NCBI GenBank assembly: GCA_947591475.1 | Contig: CANQDE010000003.1 | Location: forward strand, 186,001-250,000 | DNA from: an uncultured Alistipes sp. | GTDB taxonomy: Bacteria; Bacteroidota; Bacteroidia; Bacteroidales; Rikenellaceae | Length of the DNA: 64,000 nt | Reading direction: 5' to 3' | Shown here: positions 35,959 through 44,114 of the stretch, piece after piece | Position numbering within the stretch: position 1 is the stretch's first letter | Layout: each line of letters begins with the position of its first letter | Made by a program: the position numbers and the translations under genes | The notes under the pieces: model-generated | What the model was told of the DNA's origin: nothing | What the model saw: only the letters and a program-made list of their open reading frames with translations | Database searches by the model: none

Positions 35959-36003
35959 CTATTCCGAATGCCGGAACAGGTAAAGCAGTTGTTTCATAAT
36001 CAT
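35959..36003 (-). CDS. Doubtful 14-codon ORF overlapping the TonB receptor stop
   Basis: The ATG (36003) overlaps the receptor stop as ATGA. The product MIMKQLLYLFRHSE resembles the beginning of histidine phosphatases (MKxLYLxRHxE) but ends at once in TAG. Either a tiny coupled ORF, the stub of a lost gene, or chance. Confidence 0.2.
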   Translation of the reverse strand: MIMKQLLYLFRHSE

Positions 36004-38294
36004 GATTTTTGTAGGTTGATACTCAGTGTGATGCCGAATGTGCGGGGTCGTCCGCGCTGGACGAACTCGTGGCCGATGGATTTGAAATAGAAGACGTCGT
36101 AGCGTTCGTTCGCAAGGTTGCGGCCCCAGAAATCGAGCGTGTAGCGCGGATGCTCGATGCGGATCGAGGCGTCGAACAGCGTGTAGAAAGGTTGCACGAG
36201 CTTGTTTTCCTCGTTCCATCGGATGCGGCCCGTGCCGCGCAGCCCCGCCTGCACGACCAAATCGCCTAACCAGCGCACGCCCGTCGGGAAGCGCTTCATC
36301 GCCGAAACCGAAAGGGTGTGCTGCGGTGCGTAGGGCAGGTAGTTGCCGCGAAAATCCTGCCGCCCGTTGTCGTAGCGGATGAATCGGGCGTCCGTGTAAC
36401 CGTAGGCGAACGACAGGTCGAGCGTGCGCCACGGGGTGCATTGCATGGCCAATTCGGCGCCCCACGAACGGGTGCGGCCGGCGTTGGTCATCATGCGGCC
36501 GGTCGACGAACCCGCCGGAAAGACGGTCAACTGCTGGTCGCGGCAGTCGATGTAGAAAAGGGCGAAATCGCCCCGCACAGCCCCCTCCATGCACGAAAAA
36601 TGGCCGCCGAATTCGTAGTTCCAACTGTATTCGGGCTTGTAAGACATGATGTCTTGCTCCCGATAACCGGCGTTCGACAGCATCGCCTGTTTCAGTTTCT
36701 CTTGCAGGATGTCCGAAAAAATCTGCGTATTGAATCCGCCCGCCTTGTAGCCCTTGGCTACCGTGAGGTAGAGGTTGCGCTGTTCGTCGAACGCATAGAG
36801 CGCCGAGAATTTGGGCAGCAGTTCGGCATAGGTGTGTGCGATGCGGTTGCGGTCGTCGACGACGGCCGTTCGGGCGATGGGCTCGCCTCCGTCGATGTGC
36901 AGTTTGTAGTCGAGCGCGCTCTGGCTGTGGTAGCGAAGGGTCGTGCGCTCGATGTCGACGCGCAGACCGGCCGTGAAATGCCACCTGCCCGCCGTGAAAC
37001 GCGATTCGTGATAAACCGCCCCGCCGTAGGAGGGCATCCGGAAGTCGGAAGCGAGCAGCAGCTCGTCGGCATTCTTCTCGAACCGGATGTTGTCTAAATG
37101 GCCGTTCGCATGGGCGAAGATCAGTTCGTCGATGCCCGTCTCTTTGAACTGTACGGGCGCCTCCATCATGCCGTGGCGGTAGAATCCGAACAGACCGAAC
37201 AGCCAGCCGTAGCGCCGGTCGTCGTGCGAACGGAAGACGAGGTCTTCGGTGAGACAATGTTCGCGCAGGGCCTGCCGCAGCGTGAAGTAGGAGAGCGGCA
37301 GAAAGTCCTGATCGAGAATCATTTCATCGTCGGAATACTGGTATCCGGTGAGGGAGGATACGGAATACCGCGCCGCATCGTATCGGATCGTCAGCCCGTC
37401 GCTCAACAGCGTGCGCGAATAGCTGCACGGGTCGTTGTAGGCGATTTCGCCGCTGCGGGCGACGATTCGCCCCTCCCGCTCGATGTCCGGCCCGACGTAA
37501 ACGTAGGGATAACCGCCCTGTTCGAGCGACGATGCGGTGAAGGTGTTGTCGATGCGCAATCCGCGATCGTTGCGCCATTGGAGTTTCAGCCGCCCGCCGC
37601 CCGTCCGCTCCCAGTCGCACCGTTCGCCGGTCGCTTCGTTGCGGAACAAGCCGTCGCCGTGCTTGAAAAATCCCGTTACGGCGATGCCCAGATCGGGGTG
37701 CAACCGGTTGTAGCTCGATGCCCGCAGCCGGAGGGTGTTGCCGCTGGCGTATTCCATGCCGATGCGCACGCCTTCGTATTGCAGCGGCGAGAGCGTGTAG
37801 ACGTTGATGACGCCTCCCATCGTGTTGCGACCGTAGAGGGTCGATTGCGGGCCGCGCAACACCTCGATGCGTTCGGCGTCGGCCAGCTCCACGTCGAAGT
37901 TGTTCTTTTGCAGGATCGGCACGTTGTCGATGTTCAGCCCGACCACCGGTTGGTCGATGCGGGCACCCAATCCGCGTACGTAGATCGATGAGGTCATGCG
38001 CGAACCGTAGTCGGGCAGGTGGAGGTTGGGCACCCGCTGCGACAGCCCTTTCAAGGCGTCGATGTGTTCCCGCTCGATGACGCGGCTTCCTGCGATGGTC
38101 GAGGCCACGGGCTGCGAACGCAGGGCCATTCCCTGTTTGATGGCCGTTACTTGAATCCGGTCGATGACGAGGGTCGTGTCGGCCGGGGCCTCCTCGATGA
38201 ATCCGGTGTCTGTTCCCTCCGCTCGGGCCGGCAGAATCCCGAGGACCGCCCAGAACAACGGCAGGAGGAGCGACGCTGCGCGGCGACTATTCAT
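36000..38294 (-). CDS. TonB-dependent outer-membrane receptor
   Basis: A 764-residue protein with a signal peptide (LLPLFWAVLGILPARA) and a possible TonB box TLVIDRIQVTA. Plug domain about 45-165 (VIEREHIDALKGLSQRVPNL, IEVLRGPQSTLYGRNTMGGVINVYT), then a beta-barrel ending in an aromatic-rich strand (FGITLSINLQKS). It lacks the N-terminal carboxypeptidase-like domain and SusD partner of glycan SusC proteins, so a siderophore, cofactor or small-molecule receptor is more likely. Its ATG lies within the rlmH 3' end (8-nt overlap). Confidence 0.92.
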   Translation of the reverse strand: MNSRRAASLLLPLFWAVLGILPARAEGTDTGFIEEAPADTTLVIDRIQVTAIKQGMALRSQPVASTIAGSRVIEREHIDALKGLSQRVPNLHLPDYGSRMTSSIYVRGLGARIDQPVVGLNIDNVPILQKNNFDVELADAERIEVLRGPQSTLYGRNTMGGVINVYTLSPLQYEGVRIGMEYASGNTLRLRASSYNRLHPDLGIAVTGFFKHGDGLFRNEATGERCDWERTGGGRLKLQWRNDRGLRIDNTFTASSLEQGGYPYVYVGPDIEREGRIVARSGEIAYNDPCSYSRTLLSDGLTIRYDAARYSVSSLTGYQYSDDEMILDQDFLPLSYFTLRQALREHCLTEDLVFRSHDDRRYGWLFGLFGFYRHGMMEAPVQFKETGIDELIFAHANGHLDNIRFEKNADELLLASDFRMPSYGGAVYHESRFTAGRWHFTAGLRVDIERTTLRYHSQSALDYKLHIDGGEPIARTAVVDDRNRIAHTYAELLPKFSALYAFDEQRNLYLTVAKGYKAGGFNTQIFSDILQEKLKQAMLSNAGYREQDIMSYKPEYSWNYEFGGHFSCMEGAVRGDFALFYIDCRDQQLTVFPAGSSTGRMMTNAGRTRSWGAELAMQCTPWRTLDLSFAYGYTDARFIRYDNGRQDFRGNYLPYAPQHTLSVSAMKRFPTGVRWLGDLVVQAGLRGTGRIRWNEENKLVQPFYTLFDASIRIEHPRYTLDFWGRNLANERYDVFYFKSIGHEFVQRGRPRTFGITLSINLQKS

Positions 38295-38760
38295 GGTGAT
38301 AGGGTTCGTTGTTGAGGATGGCGAAGGCCCGATAGAGCTGTTCGGCGAAGAGCGCCCGCACGATTTGGTGGGAGAAGGTCATGCGGGAGAGCGAAATCCG
38401 TGCGTCGGCCCGCGCATAGACCGCATCGGAAAAGCCGTAGGGCCCTCCGATGACCATCACGAGCCGTTTCGTTCCGCTGTTGAGGCGTTTTTGGAGCCAT
38501 ACGGCGAACTCCGCCGAACGCATCTCCTCGCCCCGTTCGTCGAGCAGCACGACGCAATCGTTTTCGGTGAATTGGCGCAGCAACGCTTCGCCCTCGGCGG
38601 CGCATTGCTGACGGGGCGTCAGGTGGCGCGTATTACGCAAATCGGGCAGCGTCGTCATGGCGAACCGGCAATAGTGATTCACCCGCTTGGCGTAGGTTTC
38701 GACCAGCGAGGCGACCTCTTTCGAGTCGGTTTTGCCTATGACGATCAGTTCGATTTGCAT
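38287..38760 (-). CDS. rlmH: 23S rRNA (pseudouridine1915-N3)-methyltransferase
   Basis: The ATG at 38760 gives 157 residues, the usual RlmH length; an ATG 9 nt upstream is also possible. SPOUT-fold signatures are present: LLDERGEEMRSAEFAVWLQ, VMVIGGPYGFSDAVYARA (SAM-binding knot) and SLSRMTFSHQIVRALFAEQLYRAF. It modifies helix 69 of 23S rRNA. Overlaps the TonB receptor gene by 8 nt. Confidence 0.96.
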   Translation of the reverse strand: MQIELIVIGKTDSKEVASLVETYAKRVNHYCRFAMTTLPDLRNTRHLTPRQQCAAEGEALLRQFTENDCVVLLDERGEEMRSAEFAVWLQKRLNSGTKRLVMVIGGPYGFSDAVYARADARISLSRMTFSHQIVRALFAEQLYRAFAILNNEPYHHE

Positions 38761-38870
38761 AAAATTCATTAACTTGGTATTTTCGCTTCGGAAGGTTGTC
38801 GGGGCGGCATTCGGCTTCGACAGGAATAAAAAACGGGAGCGCCGTTGACCGTCGAAAGCTTGTCAGCAGT

Positions 38871-40223
38871 CTATCGCGCTAATAAAAAATCCGTGTTCCA
38901 TTCGCCGTCGGCATCTTCATAGAAGACCGGACGTGCCGGTTCGACCGATTTGAGCCACTCGTAGGCTTTGTAGAGGTTGTAGCCGTTGCCCGACGGATTG
39001 CCCAGCGCATAGGCGATGACACAGGTGAAGTTGCGCGAACGGTAATACATTGCCTGCACCCGTTGCAGATATTCATCGGCCAGCGTCGGATCGTTCGAGG
39101 GCGTGCCTCCGAGGCTCCGGTCGTTGCGCCGTTCGGGCGCGTGGATGTTCGCCCGATCGACGACGTAAAGCCCCAGTTCGTCGCACAAGGCATAAAACCA
39201 AGCCGGTTGCGGATAGTCCGGACACAGCGTATTGTAGCCTTGCTTGCGGATTTCGAGCAGCTGCGAGCGGGTCGCCTGCTCGTCGGACGGTACGGCATTG
39301 TACCGTTTCGGCTTCAGTTCCACTTCTTTCCCGAACTGCATGAACCGTCCCTCGGCGAACTCCGGCCGACCGAAGCCGATTTTCAGCGGCATGTACTCCT
39401 TGTAGGTGCCGTCGCGTTTCGTGAAGAGCATCACCTTGTAGAGCGGCGGATTCTTGACGGTGGCGTTCCGGCCCGTCGTTACGGTCGGCTGCCATTTGTT
39501 CTCGTAGGCGTGGTAGATGAAGGGCTGGAAGTGCAGCGTGTCGACCGAACGGCCCGGCAACGTCGTCTCGGCGATGTTGAAATCGAGCAGTTTGCCCTGC
39601 GGCGAATAGATGTCGTAGCCCATCGTTACGGGTTCGTCGTAGTTGAACCGGTTCTGCACGATGATCCGCAGATCGAGCATGGCGAAGTCGCGCCCCAGCG
39701 TATCGGGCCCCAGCGCGATTTCGAAGTCGCGGATCGACCGTTTTTCCTGATAATAGAGGTAGCTGCCGTCGAACGGTTTGCCGTGCACGGCCCCGCGGGC
39801 GTCGAGGCTGTCGCGGTCGTTGAGAAGCACCAGTTTGAAGTCGTTGGCTCCCTGCCGGATGTAGTCCGTAAGATCGAATTCGGCGGGTGTGAGCGCATCG
39901 GCGATCTCGGCTGCCGGCCGGCCGTTCACCCACAGTTGATAGGCCGTCTGCGGGTTTTCCAGATGCAGATAGGTGCAGCCGTCGGTCCAGACGTAGGGGA
40001 TTTCGATGGTTAGACCGACGATGGCCCGCAGCGGGCCTTCGGTCGTGAGGCGCACTTCGGGCTGGAAGTCGATGCTGTGGCCCGAACGGGCGCGGACGCG
40101 GGATTCGGCGTCGTGGCGGGTATCGTAGGGAATGACCTCCGTGCGGTGGATGCGGCCGGTCTGCTGGGCCGTTGCGGCCGTGCAGAGGAGCAAGCCCGCA
40201 CAAAACAACAAGGCGTGTTTCAT
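38871..40223 (-). CDS. GH2-like protein without catalytic residues (probable pseudoenzyme)
   Basis: The ATG at 40223 gives 450 residues with a signal peptide (LLFCAGLLLCTAATAQ). The order is jelly-roll (about 25-190), Ig-like (about 190-300) and only the first half of a GH2 TIM barrel (about 310-450). In the segment IAYALGNPSGNGYNLYKAYEWL the usual GH2 form is LGNESG, so the acid/base Glu is Pro410; RANIHA replaces EANIES. The frame ends before the nucleophile region. The start has a full promoter, so it is probably expressed, perhaps as a binding protein. Confidence 0.8.
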   Translation of the reverse strand: MKHALLFCAGLLLCTAATAQQTGRIHRTEVIPYDTRHDAESRVRARSGHSIDFQPEVRLTTEGPLRAIVGLTIEIPYVWTDGCTYLHLENPQTAYQLWVNGRPAAEIADALTPAEFDLTDYIRQGANDFKLVLLNDRDSLDARGAVHGKPFDGSYLYYQEKRSIRDFEIALGPDTLGRDFAMLDLRIIVQNRFNYDEPVTMGYDIYSPQGKLLDFNIAETTLPGRSVDTLHFQPFIYHAYENKWQPTVTTGRNATVKNPPLYKVMLFTKRDGTYKEYMPLKIGFGRPEFAEGRFMQFGKEVELKPKRYNAVPSDEQATRSQLLEIRKQGYNTLCPDYPQPAWFYALCDELGLYVVDRANIHAPERRNDRSLGGTPSNDPTLADEYLQRVQAMYYRSRNFTCVIAYALGNPSGNGYNLYKAYEWLKSVEPARPVFYEDADGEWNTDFLLAR

Positions 40224-40255
40224 GGCGTGTCGATGTAAGGCGGTATACAAGCAGA

Positions 40256-40286
40256 CAAAGGTACCTTTTTTTTGACAAATCGCAAA
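40256..40286 (-). promoter_or_regulatory. Promoter of the GH2-like gene
   Basis: On the minus strand TTTG (40286-40283), 19 nt, then TACCTTTG (40263-40256): a full match to the Bacteroidota consensus, about 33 nt before the start codon. It overlaps the oppositely directed asnS promoter. Confidence 0.8.
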
Positions 40287-40301
40287 TTATCGCTAACTTT
40301 G
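40271..40301 (+). promoter_or_regulatory. Promoter of asnS
   Basis: TTTG (40271-40274), 19 nt, then TAACTTTG (40294-40301): a full consensus match. The transcription start is expected about 40 nt before the asnS ATG. Confidence 0.82.
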
Positions 40302-40347
40302 GCAATTCGGAAGAAATCTTCGCTTACGAGAATTAAAGGAAAAAGAT

Positions 40348-41736
40348 ATGAAAACGCAACGGATTGTTGAGATTCTGAAATCGGGCGTCGCGGATACAGA
40401 CCTCACCGTACAGGGCTGGGTGCGTACCAAGCGCGGCAATAAAAATGTGGCGTTCATCGCATTGAACGACGGTTCGTGCGCCGCTAACTTGCAGATCGTC
40501 GTCGACTTGGAGCAAATTCCCGAATCGGTGCTGAAAAACATCACGACCGGCGCCTGCATCCGGGTCGACGGCCGGTTGGTCGCTTCGCCCGCTTCGGGGC
40601 AGCGCGTCGAGGTGCAGGCAAAGGCGATCGAGGTCTACGGCACGGCCGATCCCGAGACCTATCCTTTGCAGAAAAAGGGCCATTCGCTGGAGTTCCTGCG
40701 CGACATCGCCTATCTGCGTCCGCGTACCAATACCTTCGGCGCCGTGCTCCGCATCCGGCACGCCATGGCCTACGCCATCCACGAGTATTTCAATAAGAAC
40801 GGATTTTATTATTTTCATACGCCGATCATTACCGCTTCGGATTGCGAGGGTGCCGGCGCGATGTTTCAGGTAACGACTCTCGATCTGAACAACCTGCCCA
40901 AAAATGAGGAGGGCAAGGTCGATTATACGCAGGATTTCTTCGGCAAATCGTGCAACCTGACCGTCTCGGGCCAGTTGGAGGGCGAGCTCGGCGCGTTGGC
41001 TTTGGGACGTATCTATACGTTCGGCCCGACGTTCCGCGCCGAAAATTCGAATACGCCGCGCCATGCATCGGAGTTCTGGATGATCGAACCCGAGGCTGCT
41101 TTCTTCGACTTGGAGGACAACATGGAGCTGGCCGAAGATTTTCTCAAATATCTGATTCAGTATGCATTGGACAACTGTGCCGAAGATTTGGCTTTTATGA
41201 ACAAGATGTGGGATCCGGAACTGCTTGACCGTCTGCATTTCGTCGTGGAACACGACTTCAAGCGGCTGGAGTACACCGAGGGCATCGAAATTTTGAAGGC
41301 TTCGGGCCGCAAATTCGAATTTCCGTGCGACTGGGGCTGCGACCTGCAATCGGAGCACGAACGCTACTTGGTGGAGGAGCATTTCAAGCGTCCGGTCATC
41401 CTCATCAACTATCCGAAGGACATCAAGGCCTTCTACATGAAACAGAACGTCGACGGCAAGACCGTGCGCGGAATGGACGTCCTTTTCCCGAAAATCGGCG
41501 AAATTATCGGCGGTTCGGAGCGCGAGGCCGATTATGGCAAACTTCATGCAAGGGTGCAGGAGCTCGGCATGAACGAGCGCGAGTTGTGGTGGTATTTGGA
41601 TACCCGTCGCTGGGGTTCGGCGCCGCATTCGGGCTTCGGTTTGGGATTCGACCGCCTGCTGATCTTCGTTACCGGATTGACGAACATCCGCGATGTGCAG
41701 CCCTTCCCGCGTACGCCGCAGCACGCCGATTTCTGA
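40348..41736 (+). CDS. asnS: Asparaginyl-tRNA synthetase
   Basis: A 462-residue class IIb synthetase. The N-terminal OB fold (about 15-110, [23 protein letters not shown]) binds the anticodon. The catalytic domain has motif 2 ([25 protein letters not shown]) and motif 3 ([12 protein letters not shown]). The sequence [11 protein letters not shown] is typical of AsnRS rather than AspRS. It charges tRNA-Asn. A 1.4-kb antisense frame over it is a shadow. Confidence 0.97.
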   Translation: MKTQRIVEILKSGVADTDLTVQGWVRTKRGNKNVAFIALNDGSCAANLQIVVDLEQIPESVLKNITTGACIRVDGRLVASPASGQRVEVQAKAIEVYGTADPETYPLQKKGHSLEFLRDIAYLRPRTNTFGAVLRIRHAMAYAIHEYFNKNGFYYFHTPIITASDCEGAGAMFQVTTLDLNNLPKNEEGKVDYTQDFFGKSCNLTVSGQLEGELGALALGRIYTFGPTFRAENSNTPRHASEFWMIEPEAAFFDLEDNMELAEDFLKYLIQYALDNCAEDLAFMNKMWDPELLDRLHFVVEHDFKRLEYTEGIEILKASGRKFEFPCDWGCDLQSEHERYLVEEHFKRPVILINYPKDIKAFYMKQNVDGKTVRGMDVLFPKIGEIIGGSEREADYGKLHARVQELGMNERELWWYLDTRRWGSAPHSGFGLGFDRLLIFVTGLTNIRDVQPFPRTPQHADF

Positions 41737-41793
41737 TCGAACGCAGAAAAGATCGAACTTCGGGAACCGGCTCGGCGCGGCACGCATGCCGAC

Positions 41794-41822
41794 GGAGCTT
41801 CGGCTCCCGATGTTGATTTTTT
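41794..41822 (+). terminator. Possible weak terminator after asnS
   Basis: GGAGC-TTCG-GCTCC hairpin (41794-41807, stable UUCG loop), with a T-run only from 41817. The 9-nt spacer makes read-through into rpoN likely. Confidence 0.3.
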
Positions 41823-41834
41823 ATTAGGAAGAAC

Positions 41835-43259
41835 ATGGCAATCAATCAGAAGCAGATTTTGTCGCTTCAGCAGAAGCTCTCTCCGCAGCAGATTCAGATG
41901 ATTAAGCTGCTGGAGCTGCCGACCGTGCAGTTGGAGCAGCGCATCAAGCAGGAGATCGAGGATAACATTGTGTTGGAAGAGGAGGAGCGCCCGGCCGAGG
42001 AGACGGAGGAACAGCCGCAACAAATATCTGTGGACGAGTACCTGCGCGACGACGATACCCCTTCCTACAAAAGCCGCATCAATAATTTTTCGAAGGACGA
42101 CAAGCAGCGGCCGGTCTATCTGACCGAGGGCCGTTCGCTGCATGAGTATCTGATCGAGCAGTTGGGCTACCGCAACTTGTCGGAGCGCGATCGGAAGTTG
42201 GCGGTCTATTTGGTGGGCAGCATTGACGAGGACGGCTATCTGCGTCGCGACTTGGAGTCGGTGGCCGACGACATCGCTTTCACGGTGGGCATCGAGACCA
42301 CGGCGGATGAACTGGAACGCCTGCTGGACATCATCCACGAACTGGAACCGGCCGGCGTCGGAGCTCGCAACTTGCAGGAGTGCCTCCTGTTGCAGATGGC
42401 GCAGAAAAAGCTCAACACCCGTGCCCGCCGGTTAGCCCGCAAGATACTGGCCTCTTATTTCGACGAGTTCGTCAAGAAGCATTACGAAAAACTGATGTCG
42501 CGCTTGCAGGTCTCCGAGGAGGATTTCCGTGAAGCGATCGCCGAAATCCGACGCTTGTCGCCCAAGCCCGGCAACCTCTACGCCGAGGGCGGAACCGACA
42601 CGACGCCTTACATCATTCCCGATTTTCTATTGGATTATCAGGACGGCCGTTTTTCGTTGTCGCTGAACTCCTACAATGTGCCCGAAGTGCGCATCAATCA
42701 CCGGTATATGGAGATGATCCGCGACATGGTTTCGTCCGACGGAACCGTGAAGGAGCGGGACAAGGAGGCGTTGCAGTTCGTCAAGAACAAAATCGACTCG
42801 GCGAAGTGGTTCATTTCGGCCATCAAGCAGCGGCACGACACGTTGATGCGGACGATGCAGACCATTCTGGATTACCAGACCGAGTATTTCAAGGACGGCG
42901 ACCAGTCGAAACTCCGCCCGATGATTCTCAAAGACATCGCCGACCGTACGGGGTTGGACGTTTCGACCATTTCGCGCGTGGTGAACAGCAAATACGTGCA
43001 GACGCAGTTCGGCATCATCCTGTTGAAATCGCTCTTTTCGGAGGCGATGCAGACCGAGAGCGGCGAGGAGGTGTCGAGCTACGAAATCAAGAATATCCTT
43101 CAGCAGTGCATCGACGAGGAGGAGAAGCGCCATCCGTTGACGGACGAGACGTTGATGGACATTCTCAACGCCAAGGGATACCGCATCGCCCGACGTACGG
43201 TAGCGAAGTATCGCGAGATGTTGGGTATTCCGGTCGCGCGTCTGCGGAAACAGATTTGA
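41835..43259 (+). CDS. rpoN: RNA polymerase sigma-54 factor
   Basis: A 474-residue protein. Region I is glutamine/leucine rich (QILSLQQKLSPQQIQMIKLLELPTVQLEQRI), followed by an acidic region II (about 45-65, EEEERPAEETEEQ). The core-binding region follows, and the C-terminal RpoN box RRTVAKYRE is near 455-463 with an HTH before it (DRTGLDVSTISRVVNSKYV). Sigma-54 needs an enhancer-binding AAA+ activator; none is encoded in the window. Confidence 0.96.
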   Translation: MAINQKQILSLQQKLSPQQIQMIKLLELPTVQLEQRIKQEIEDNIVLEEEERPAEETEEQPQQISVDEYLRDDDTPSYKSRINNFSKDDKQRPVYLTEGRSLHEYLIEQLGYRNLSERDRKLAVYLVGSIDEDGYLRRDLESVADDIAFTVGIETTADELERLLDIIHELEPAGVGARNLQECLLLQMAQKKLNTRARRLARKILASYFDEFVKKHYEKLMSRLQVSEEDFREAIAEIRRLSPKPGNLYAEGGTDTTPYIIPDFLLDYQDGRFSLSLNSYNVPEVRINHRYMEMIRDMVSSDGTVKERDKEALQFVKNKIDSAKWFISAIKQRHDTLMRTMQTILDYQTEYFKDGDQSKLRPMILKDIADRTGLDVSTISRVVNSKYVQTQFGIILLKSLFSEAMQTESGEEVSSYEIKNILQQCIDEEEKRHPLTDETLMDILNAKGYRIARRTVAKYREMLGIPVARLRKQI

Positions 43260-43414
43260 TGCGGCGAAGAGACGAAGTGGTCAGCTCATGCCTCGCAGTT
43301 TTTCATTGAGTACAATCTTGCTGACCGTACCCCTTTCCGCTTTGCCGAATGATAATCCGACCGAACGACCGCTTTGCTGCCGGTTCGACTGACGACCCGA
43401 CCGACCGATAAAAA

Positions 43415-44035
43415 ATGAAGACGACGATGAATTACACGCGATGGGCGAACGGCCTTTCGTGGGCGCTGCACCCCTTTTTGCAGCCGCTTTACCTGATTAC
43501 GCTCCTGTTGACCTGTACGGTTTTCGCCGGTTACTCGTGGACTGTGCGGCTTTATCTGTGGGGCGTGGTCATCCTCTACACGATGTTGATTCCCGTGCTT
43601 GCGCTCTGTATTTTGCGGGCGCTCGGACGTCTTTCCGATTTCCGCATCGACAACCGTAACGAACGGACTTTGCCATTGTTGATCGGTGCGGTGTGTTATC
43701 TTTTGTGCGCGTTGACCTTGAGCCGAATCGGTTCGGCCGTCTTCATCCGCAAGTTCATGGTGGCGGCCGCCTGTTGCGAGTTGATGGCGCTCTTCGTCTC
43801 GTTGTGGTGGAAAATCAGCCTGCATCTGACGGGTATGGGCGCTTTGACAGCCATGTTCGTTACGATGAACTTCATCGGCGTCGGGAACATGCTCCTGCCG
43901 TTGTCCGTCATCGTGCTCGCTTCGGGGGCCTTGGCTTCCGCTCGCCTCTACTTGGGGTGCCACAACGGCGCTCAAATCTTCGCCGGCTTCTGCGGCGGGT
44001 TCGTCGTCGCGACGTTAGCTGTCTTGTTTTTGTAA
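43415..44035 (+). CDS. PAP2-like integral membrane protein
   Basis: A 206-residue protein with about five to six membrane helices. Its second half has the layout of PAP2 phosphatases: SLHLTG at the SGH position and SARLYLGCHNGAQ at the SRxxxxxH position. The final Asp is Gln and no KxxxxxxRP motif is seen, so phosphatase activity is doubtful. ATGs at 43415 and 43427 are possible. The 155-nt gap after rpoN has no feature I can name. Confidence 0.7.
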   Translation: MKTTMNYTRWANGLSWALHPFLQPLYLITLLLTCTVFAGYSWTVRLYLWGVVILYTMLIPVLALCILRALGRLSDFRIDNRNERTLPLLIGAVCYLLCALTLSRIGSAVFIRKFMVAAACCELMALFVSLWWKISLHLTGMGALTAMFVTMNFIGVGNMLLPLSVIVLASGALASARLYLGCHNGAQIFAGFCGGFVVATLAVLFL

Positions 44036-44114
44036 TCCGTTATATGCACTCTCTTTTCGCCACGGAGGAAAGTCTGCAGTGAAATAACCGTAGTCCGTCC
44101 GCTTCAGAAAGCAA

